A stretch of DNA of 45,373 nt, from the NCBI GenBank assembly GCA_016184045.1, contig JACPDM010000036.1, forward strand, positions 1-45,373, written 5' to 3'. Below are positions 10,163 through 17,093 of this stretch, piece by piece (position 1 is the first letter of the stretch; each line of letters starts with the position of its first letter). A model generated the notes under the pieces. The model had not been told where the DNA came from and ran no database searches. It saw only the letters and a list, made by a program, of their open reading frames with translations. The translations under genes and the position numbers were made by a program. Source of the DNA: Micavibrio aeruginosavorus. GTDB taxonomy: Bacteria > Pseudomonadota > Alphaproteobacteria > Micavibrionales > Micavibrionaceae.

Positions 10163-11499
10163 TGCACCAGCCCGATCTTTACGCAGAAGCGCAAATTTCT
10201 CCCGACATCCTGCAATCGCGCAAGGTCGCGCTGGCTTTGCTCGAAGTCGTGCTGGGGCGGCGCATGCCGCTGGACCAGGCGCTTGATGAGAACCGGGATT
10301 TGCCGAATCTTCCTGTGAGGGACCGCGCCTTCGTGCGGATGCTGGTGGCGACGACCCTGCGCCGTCTGGGGCAAATCGACGCCTTGATCCGGCAGGCGAC
10401 GGATCGCGGGGAGCCGCCGTCCCCGCCCGTCCTGCATCATATCCTGCGACTTGGTATCGCCCAGATTTTGTTCATGAACGTCCCCGATCATGCGGCGGTC
10501 GATACTGCCGTCCGGCTGGCGGAAACGGCGGGGCTGTCGCGGCAGAAAGGCTTCGTCAACGCCGTCCTTCGCCGCATCACGCGCGAGGGGCGCGACTGGC
10601 TCGCAAAACAGGATGACGCCCGCCTTAATCTTCCGGAATGGCTGATGAGCGTTTGGATCGCCGATTACGGCCTCAAAACCGCGGCGGATATGGCGCAGGC
10701 TTCTCTCAGCGAAGCGCCGCTTGATATTACCCTCAAAGACCCCGCGCATACCCTGCATTGGTCCGGGATGCTGGAAGCCTCGGTTTTGCCGACGGGCAGC
10801 TTGCGCCGCGCGGCGGGCGGGAATGTACAGGAACTCCCTGGCTATCATGACGGCATGTGGTGGATTCAGGATGCGGCCGCTGCCATTCCGGCAAAACTTT
10901 TCGGGCCGCTTCAGGGCAAAACCGTTGTCGATCTCTGCGCCGCGCCCGGCGGAAAATCGGCGCAGCTTGCCGCGGGCGGGGCCAGTGTGATCGCCCTTGA
11001 TCGTTCGGCCCGGCGCATTCAGCGGCTGGAAGAAAATATCCGCCGCTTGCGGCTTGATAAAAACGTCACGACCGAAGCCGCGGATGCCGCCGTGTGGAAG
11101 CCGAAAATCTGGGTCGATGCGGTCTTGCTCGATGCTCCCTGTTCGGCCACCGGGACCATCCGCCGCCATCCCGACGTGCTGCATGCCAAGACCCCCGAGG
11201 ACGTCGAAAGGCTGACGGAATTGCAGGCGCGTCTTCTTGAGAACGCGGCTTCGATGCTGGAGACAAGCGGAATTCTGGTATACTGCACCTGTTCGCTGCA
11301 AAAGGCTGAAGGCGAAGCGCAGATCGAATCTTTCCTGCACCACCATCCGGAGATGAAGCGCCTGCCGATCACGGCGGAGGACGTTCCCGGGGTGGAGGAA
11401 AGCCTGACGGCTGAAGGCGATTTGCGCATTCTGCCCATGCATCTTGCGGCGCATGGCGGCATGGACGGGTTTTATATCGCGCGGCTGGTCAAGGGCTAG
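10159..11499 (+). CDS. rsmB: 16S rRNA (cytosine(967)-C(5))-methyltransferase RsmB/Sun
   Basis: NusB-like N-terminus; VVDLCAAPGGKSAQL, LLDAPCSATGTIRRHPDV, LVYCTCSLQKAEGE. ATGA overlap with the chorismate mutase gene. Confidence 0.95.
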   Translation: MMHQPDLYAEAQISPDILQSRKVALALLEVVLGRRMPLDQALDENRDLPNLPVRDRAFVRMLVATTLRRLGQIDALIRQATDRGEPPSPPVLHHILRLGIAQILFMNVPDHAAVDTAVRLAETAGLSRQKGFVNAVLRRITREGRDWLAKQDDARLNLPEWLMSVWIADYGLKTAADMAQASLSEAPLDITLKDPAHTLHWSGMLEASVLPTGSLRRAAGGNVQELPGYHDGMWWIQDAAAAIPAKLFGPLQGKTVVDLCAAPGGKSAQLAAGGASVIALDRSARRIQRLEENIRRLRLDKNVTTEAADAAVWKPKIWVDAVLLDAPCSATGTIRRHPDVLHAKTPEDVERLTELQARLLENAASMLETSGILVYCTCSLQKAEGEAQIESFLHHHPEMKRLPITAEDVPGVEESLTAEGDLRILPMHLAAHGGMDGFYIARLVKG

Positions 11500-12428
11500 C
11501 CCGATCCGGCCCGCAGCAGGGCGGCGGCACGGGCCTTTTTAAATCTCTCCGGATCGACGGCCATGGCGACGGAAACATTCGGCGTTTGCGGTTCTTGGGG
11601 GCGTTTCTCCGCGATGCTCATTCCGGCTGTGTGCTCGCCCCTTGTTTCGACGACGATATCCATGTCCACCAGCGTGAACGCCGCCGGATCGATCAGGTAA
11701 AACGCTGCAATCGCATCGTAAACCAGCGCCCCTTTGGCCCCGCGCTTTTGGGCCATCTCATCGATGAAATGCGCCATCATGGCCGTCATGGGCCCGTGCA
11801 GCGGCGCGCCTTTCAGCGATTCGAAAAAATCAAGCGGCAAGGCATTGCTCATGCAGGGGTCGAGCGGGATCAGCGTTTTTTTCAAAGGCGCGCGCAGGAC
11901 GATATCCGCCGCTTCCGGGTCGATGAAAAAATTGAATTCCGCCATGCGGCTCATATTGCCGCAGACATCGATTGCGCCGCCCATAATCACGATATCGCGG
12001 ATCAGGCCTGGCAATTGCGGATCTTTCTGGAAGGCGCTGGCGATGTTGCTCAGCGGGCCGATGGCAAGCAATCGGATTTCTCCGGGATTGGCGCGCACGA
12101 TTTCGACGATTTTGTCGGCGGCAAGGGTATCGAGATCATAGCGCGTGGCGCGCATATCAATCCCCGCGATTCCATGCTCGCCATGGATCACGGCCTTGGC
12201 GAGTGGACGGGCGATGGGCCCGGCCTCCCCGGAATGGACGGGGATGTCGCGCCGCTTTGCCAGATCAAGGATAGCGCAGGCATTGCGGGTGACATTCTCT
12301 ATCGTGGAGTTCCCTGCCACCGTGGTTACGGCCAGAATATCCATTCCCGCCTTCCCAAGCAGCAGGAGCAGCGCCAGCGCATCGTCCGCGCCGGAATCGG
12401 TATCGATAATGATCTTGCTTGCGGTCAT
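11496..12428 (-). CDS. Inosine-uridine preferring nucleoside hydrolase family
   Basis: KIIIDTDSGADDALALLLLL, AIGPLSNIASAF, IVIMGGAI, AEFNFFIDPEAA. ATG at 12428 preferred. Confidence 0.93.
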   Translation of the reverse strand: MTASKIIIDTDSGADDALALLLLLGKAGMDILAVTTVAGNSTIENVTRNACAILDLAKRRDIPVHSGEAGPIARPLAKAVIHGEHGIAGIDMRATRYDLDTLAADKIVEIVRANPGEIRLLAIGPLSNIASAFQKDPQLPGLIRDIVIMGGAIDVCGNMSRMAEFNFFIDPEAADIVLRAPLKKTLIPLDPCMSNALPLDFFESLKGAPLHGPMTAMMAHFIDEMAQKRGAKGALVYDAIAAFYLIDPAAFTLVDMDIVVETRGEHTAGMSIAEKRPQEPQTPNVSVAMAVDPERFKKARAAALLRAGSG

Positions 12429-12485
12429 CGCGGGTTTTACTGCCTTCCGTACGGCATGATACAAAAAGCGCCCGGAAATTAAAGT

Positions 12486-12514
12486 TTGCCATTTTTGCCG
12501 CATCGCATTATAAA
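12486..12514 (+). promoter_or_regulatory. Sigma70-type promoter TTGCCA-17-TATAAA for the trp-type leader
   Basis: TTGCCA 12486-12491, 17-nt spacer, TATAAA 12509-12514; predicted start about 12521, on the leader ATG. Confidence 0.7.
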
Positions 12515-12520
12515 CGGAAC

Positions 12521-12598
12521 ATGGTCAAAATTCTGAACGCACAATCCCTGTCCTGGTGGCGCGCAACCGAAAAACGGTTCTGCGCCGATCACGTCTGA
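12521..12598 (+). CDS. Trp attenuator leader peptide MVKILNAQSLSWWRATEKRFCADHV (25 aa)
   Basis: ATG 12521, tandem TGG TGG 12554-12559, TGA 12596-12598; overlaps region 1:2 of the attenuator and apparently leaderless. Confidence 0.78.
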   Translation: MVKILNAQSLSWWRATEKRFCADHV

Positions 12599-12696
12599 TT
12601 TTACACCCCCTGTAAACGAAAGAATGATCGCCCCGGAACCAGAAATGGCCGGGTTTTTTGTTTTCTTCTGATCCCTGCATTTCCGGTTCCGGCGGC
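12554..12696 (+). promoter_or_regulatory. Trp-type transcription attenuator with competing stems
   Basis: 1:2 = GGCGC(12558-62)/GCGCC(12582-86) plus AACCG(12565-69)/CGGTT(12575-79), AAAAA loop. 2:3 = GGTTCTG(12576-82)/CGGAACC(12634-40). 3:4 = terminator 12632-12653 plus T6. Confidence 0.8.
12632..12659 (+). terminator. Intrinsic terminator (attenuator 3:4 stem)
   Basis: CCCGG-aa-CCA-GAAA-TGG-CCGGG followed by TTTTTT; no plus-strand gene immediately upstream other than the leader peptide. Confidence 0.82.
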
Positions 12697-12725
12697 TCCC
12701 TTGAACGAAACGAAGGAGACTCCGC

Positions 12726-13793
12726 ATGCAAACGAACCCGGCCTATGACATCCGGCAGGAATTTGGCGCTGACTATACGCCGGAAGTTAAACAGAAACTT
12801 GATTTTTCAAACGCCGAAAACCCGCTGGGCTGCTCGCCCGCGGCCGCCGGCGCAATCCGGCAATATGCCGGGATCGTCCATCACTACCCCGCGCTGTATG
12901 GCGACAGGCTGGCAGAAGCCTTGCGCGATCTGCATACGGCGACCTTGCCGGGCTTTGATATCCTCTGCACCGCCGGGGCGGGCGCGGGCATTCTCCTGTG
13001 CGTGCAGGCTTTTATAGCGCCCGGCGGCAATGTCGTCCTGCCAGAGTTGACATTTCCGCTTGCGGTTTGCGGCGCGACCATAATGGGAGGCGCAGGGCGC
13101 AAGGTCGCGGTCGGGAATGATCTGCGCCTTGATCTTGAGGCTCTGGCGAAGGCCTGCGATTCCGCAACCGGAATGATTTTCCTCTGCAACCCCAACAATC
13201 CTACCGGCGAAGTCATCCCGCCGGAACGCATTGTCGATCTGTGCGCAAGGGTCGATGTTCCGGTCGTGGTTTCGGAAGCCAATGCCGATTACGCCGGGAT
13301 CAGCCTTCTCGATCTTCCTGCGTTGCCGCGCAATCTGGTGATGATCCGGTCGTTTTCCAAAATTTACGGCCTTGCCGGGATGCGCGTCGGTTATATCGCC
13401 GCGCATGGCGATGTCATGCGCCGTTTGCGGCAGGCCTGCTGTCCATTCACTGTTGGCGTATTGGCAGAGCAGGCGGCGCTGGCGGCGCTTGCTGATACCG
13501 ATCACCTCAGGCGCAGCCGCGCCATGATGGACAGGCAGCGCGATCTGGTCACGCGCGGCCTGAAGGACATGGGGCTTGATGTCTTTCCGTCGCAGTCAAA
13601 CACGGTGTTTTTCCGTGCCCCGCAATCGTTCGGATCGGCATCTGAATTCGCGGCGCTTCTTCACGCGCTGGGGTGCAGTGTTGTGGATGGCGGGCATTTC
13701 TGCGAACGCGCGCGACATCATGTGCGGATCACGCCCAGAACGGAGAGGGAAAACGTCGATTTCCTCAACCTTGTCCAGGAGATCGCGTCATGA
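12726..13793 (+). CDS. PLP-dependent fold-type I aminotransferase, HisC/CobD-like
   Basis: DFSNAENPLG, FLCNPNNPTGEVIP, SFSKIYGLAGMRVGY (PLP Lys), HHVRITPRTERENVDFL. AAGGAG upstream of ATG. Confidence 0.9.
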   Translation: MQTNPAYDIRQEFGADYTPEVKQKLDFSNAENPLGCSPAAAGAIRQYAGIVHHYPALYGDRLAEALRDLHTATLPGFDILCTAGAGAGILLCVQAFIAPGGNVVLPELTFPLAVCGATIMGGAGRKVAVGNDLRLDLEALAKACDSATGMIFLCNPNNPTGEVIPPERIVDLCARVDVPVVVSEANADYAGISLLDLPALPRNLVMIRSFSKIYGLAGMRVGYIAAHGDVMRRLRQACCPFTVGVLAEQAALAALADTDHLRRSRAMMDRQRDLVTRGLKDMGLDVFPSQSNTVFFRAPQSFGSASEFAALLHALGCSVVDGGHFCERARHHVRITPRTERENVDFLNLVQEIAS

Positions 13794-14627
13794 TGACATC
13801 CGAAAACTCAAAGCTTTTTATCAAGGCCTTGCCGATGACGGGTGCAGATGATCGCGAAAGCGGAGCCGTCTTCTTTGGCACAGGTCTTGTAACGACAAAG
13901 GCTGTGTCGGAAGGTCTGCCGTTCGATTTTCTTTCGCTTGTCGCGGCGGCGGACATCATCCGGCAGCAAAGCCCTGCGCCGGGAATGATTGTGCAAGGCG
14001 ACAGCGCGCGGCATTGCGGATATTTTCGGCATTGCATCGTCCTATACAATTCTGCGCGGCAGCACTATCAAAAGCGACCATGCCCGCCAGGAGCTCATGG
14101 AAAAAACGCGGGAATATGCGGCAAAGGCAGGTCTGCCCCCGGGGGCCGAAGGCTATGTCATGGAGCAACTGGCTGATATGGCCTATCTGCGCCGCCGGTA
14201 TGGCGGGAAGGTCAAACTGTCATGGACGATGGCCCGCAACGAAAATGCGCTGGGCAAGGGGTTCGATGAATCGTTTTTCGACTGGCATTATCAGGCGTGC
14301 TTTTCCGGCGATCCGGATGTCGCGATCGATTTCGCCTATATCCAGCCCGGGCGCCGTCTTGATCCGAAAGCCAACCGCGCCTGCCCCTATACGGTTGTTG
14401 CGGGCGAGCCGCGCCTGCCCCTGCGCGCAGGGTTTAACCGGGCGGCCCTCTTGGAGAAAAGCGGTTTGACTTCCGTAAGCGAGACCTATCGCGAAGCTGT
14501 GCGTTATTGGGGCATGATTACGGATACGCTGGAATCTGTTTTCGACCTGAAGGGGATTCCGAAAAGTCACGATGAAGACCGCATCGATGCCCTGCAACGC
14601 CGTCTAGCGGCTGTTGTCTTGACATAA
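13790..14627 (+). pseudogene. Uncharacterised protein, translationally coupled to the aminotransferase; frame disrupted at a GC-dinucleotide run near 14004-14010
   Basis: Frame A MMTSENSKLFIKALPMTG...GMIVQGDSA continues in frame C as RGIADIFGIASSYTILRGS...; adding one GC restores DSARGIADIFGI (about 279 aa). ATGA overlap at 13790. Confidence 0.75.
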
Positions 14628-14666
14628 GGGAAGGTGCGCGGGGGCTTGCGTTCCGTCCCGGTTTGA

Positions 14667-14729
14667 TTAGTCTTGAGTGCATCAATGAATCGCCAGCAGA
14701 AAAAAGGCGATCGCGAACTGGGAGACTAA
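14667..14729 (+). other. Candidate structured 5' leader sequestering the Shine-Dalgarno of the downstream gene
   Basis: TTAGTCT(14667-73)/AGACTAA(14723-29) encloses ATCGCC(14689-94)/GGCGAT(14706-11); the GGGAGAC SD-like region lies in the outer stem. Confidence 0.4.
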
Positions 14730-14732
14730 AAA

Positions 14733-16274
14733 TTGGGACCGTCAAAGGGCTTTCTGGCCCGGCATTTTCATGCCGCCAGCCAGAATGGTTTTCTGCATTT
14801 TTTCAGGAAGAAACTTGTGGCCATGGGTTTGGCCCTGCCTCTTCTGGCCCTGCCCGCCGGGGGTGCCTTTGCGCAACCGGAATCCGCGCCGCCACGCGAT
14901 AACGAAGGTCCGCAAACCCGGTATTCCCAAATGGTGCAGGATTATAACAGCCGCTTTGCGGTGAGCAGCGCGGCGTACCGCCAGATTCTTTACATTGACC
15001 GCGATGACATTGCCGCGCGTATCGCTCTGATGCCCGGGGGAATGTCCGAAGCGGCAGCCATAACCAAGGCGGTTGAGGATTATGTTTTCGAGAAAAGCGG
15101 TTTTCGTCTTGATGAGCCTTATATCGCTCTGGTCGTCGAGGCGATGAATGCGGGCGCGGGGCAAGCCTTGCCGACGCCTTACAAGAGCAAGGATGGTGAT
15201 GGCGCGATCTGCCTGATAACCGGCCATAATCCGGATGTTGCCGTGCAAGAGCAGCAGCGGCGTATCATGGGGCTTTATCCCGGCATTCATGACGATTTCC
15301 GCAAGCGCCCTGTCCAGCGCAACCTGTCGCCGGATGTCATGGAGCGTTTTACCGATTATCATGAACTTGGGCATTGCATGGATCAGCATTACCTTCCCGT
15401 GTTCATGAGCGACAGCAACGCGCGTTACGATTTCAACAGGCAGCTTGCCCTGACTCATCAGTCGGAGGCCTATGCCGAGATTTTTGCAACCCTGATGCTG
15501 GCGCGGGACGGCGAAGCGGATATCGCCGCCATCCGGGCCGATCACCGGCTTGTCAGCATGGCGACCAACGGGTATTTGCTGGCGCAAATGGCGGGGTGGG
15601 ATCAGATTGAAAAATTTGTCGGCTATATTTATGCCCTGCATGAGGGATTGTGGGAGACGCAGCGCGAAATCGACCGCATCGGCCGCGACAAGATTCGCGC
15701 CATGACGCCGCAGGAACTGGCCGATATCGCCTATCAGGTGGCCGAGAAAGACGCCATGCGCCGCAAGGGGGCGGACTTTGCCGTCACATATTTGCTTGAG
15801 CATAAATTCGATCTTTCCGGGTGGGAGGAACTGCGTCATGAAGTCCCGCATATAGAGGCGGCCTATCAGATCGCAGTACAGGTGCGGGAACAGATCGTGC
15901 AGGCTTTCATCCGCACATTCGGGGCGGATGTTTTTGACCCCTCGCGCCCCGCCTATGCCCAGATTGTTCGCGATGTTCCGCCGGAATACTCCGTAGCCAG
16001 AGATGCCGCGGCAGTGGCTTCGGCGCGCGATCAGATGACGCGAACCTTGCTGGATGCGGCTGGCGGTCCGGGGGCGCGCGAAGTCGATATCCTGCGTGCA
16101 TCCGTCCGTGAGAAAGAGCGCCTGCGCGCGATCATCGATTCCCGGGCCCGCAGCGAAGGGGAGCGGGCGCAGGCCATGCTCGATCTTTTTGTCATGAGCG
16201 ACGCCATGCGTCAGGCCGTGACGGCGCTTCGCCCGCTGCAAGCCCCGGTGTTGATGCGGCTGAAAGTGGCTTGA
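14733..16274 (+). CDS. Putative secreted zinc metallopeptidase (HELGH), uncharacterised family
   Basis: Signal-like RKKLVAMGLALPLLALPAGGAFAQP; FTDYHELGHCMDQHY then SEAYAEIFATLMLARDGEAD. TTG 14733 is the listed start; ATG 14823 is the alternative. Confidence 0.7.
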   Translation: MGPSKGFLARHFHAASQNGFLHFFRKKLVAMGLALPLLALPAGGAFAQPESAPPRDNEGPQTRYSQMVQDYNSRFAVSSAAYRQILYIDRDDIAARIALMPGGMSEAAAITKAVEDYVFEKSGFRLDEPYIALVVEAMNAGAGQALPTPYKSKDGDGAICLITGHNPDVAVQEQQRRIMGLYPGIHDDFRKRPVQRNLSPDVMERFTDYHELGHCMDQHYLPVFMSDSNARYDFNRQLALTHQSEAYAEIFATLMLARDGEADIAAIRADHRLVSMATNGYLLAQMAGWDQIEKFVGYIYALHEGLWETQREIDRIGRDKIRAMTPQELADIAYQVAEKDAMRRKGADFAVTYLLEHKFDLSGWEELRHEVPHIEAAYQIAVQVREQIVQAFIRTFGADVFDPSRPAYAQIVRDVPPEYSVARDAAAVASARDQMTRTLLDAAGGPGAREVDILRASVREKERLRAIIDSRARSEGERAQAMLDLFVMSDAMRQAVTALRPLQAPVLMRLKVA

Positions 16275-16289
16275 GCGTCACTCTTAAAT

Positions 16290-16332
16290 TATGAAAACAA
16301 TAAAAACCGAAAACACCCCTGCAATAGGGGTG
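16290..16332 (-). terminator. Possible minus-strand intrinsic terminator
   Basis: Minus strand CACCCC-tattgca-GGGGTG followed by TTTTCGGTTTTTATTGTTTT; no supported minus-strand gene upstream. Confidence 0.35.
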
Positions 16333-16426
16333 GAATAAGACTTTGTTTCTGTTAATCTTGAAGTTCGGGCCTGCTTCGTTCCGGGGCGCTTCGGCCATCT
16401 CCTGAAAAATTTCTCGCGCTTGAAAT

Positions 16427-17089
16427 ATGACAACCAATGCCATCCGCATCGCGCCCTCGATTCTTTCCGCCGATTTTGCCCGGCTGGGGGAAGAAGTGCA
16501 GGCGATTGACGTCGCCGGGGCGGATTATGTCCATGTCGATGTCATGGACGGGCATTTCGTCCCGAATTTAACCATCGGGCCGGGCGTGGTGCGCGCCCTG
16601 CGCCCGCATAGCAGGAAAATTTTTGACGTCCACCTGATGATCGCGCCGGCCGATCCGTTTCTGGAAGCCTTCGCGCAGGCCGGAGCGGATATCATCACCA
16701 TCCACCCCGAAGCCGGGCCGCATCTGCATAAAAGCCTTCAGGCCATCCGGGCTCTCGGCAAAAAAGCCGGACTTGCCCTCAATCCCGGAACGCCGGTCGA
16801 TGTTCTGGATCATGTGATGGATCTGGTCGATCTGGTGCTGGTTATGACGGTCAATCCGGGTTTCGGCGGGCAGGCCTATATTCCGCTCGAGGATAAAATC
16901 CGCGCCGTACGCCAGCGCATCGCGGCGACGGGCCGCATGATCGATCTTGAGGTCGATGGCGGAATCAATCCGGAAACGGCGAAAGCTGCCCGCGACGCCG
17001 GGGCGGACGTTCTGGTCGCGGGAACTGCTGTTTTCGGTGGCGGACCGGGGCAATACGCGGCCCGCATCGCCGCCTTGCGGGGGTCATAA
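16427..17089 (+). CDS. rpe: Ribulose-phosphate 3-epimerase
   Basis: [59 protein letters not shown]. Confidence 0.97.
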   Translation: MTTNAIRIAPSILSADFARLGEEVQAIDVAGADYVHVDVMDGHFVPNLTIGPGVVRALRPHSRKIFDVHLMIAPADPFLEAFAQAGADIITIHPEAGPHLHKSLQAIRALGKKAGLALNPGTPVDVLDHVMDLVDLVLVMTVNPGFGGQAYIPLEDKIRAVRQRIAATGRMIDLEVDGGINPETAKAARDAGADVLVAGTAVFGGGPGQYAARIAALRGS

Positions 17090-17093
17090 GGCC

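Noticed and set aside
14742-16241. 499-aa minus-strand ORF antisense to the HELGH protein
   Set aside because: Shadow composition; the plus frame has a signal peptide and HExxH motif.
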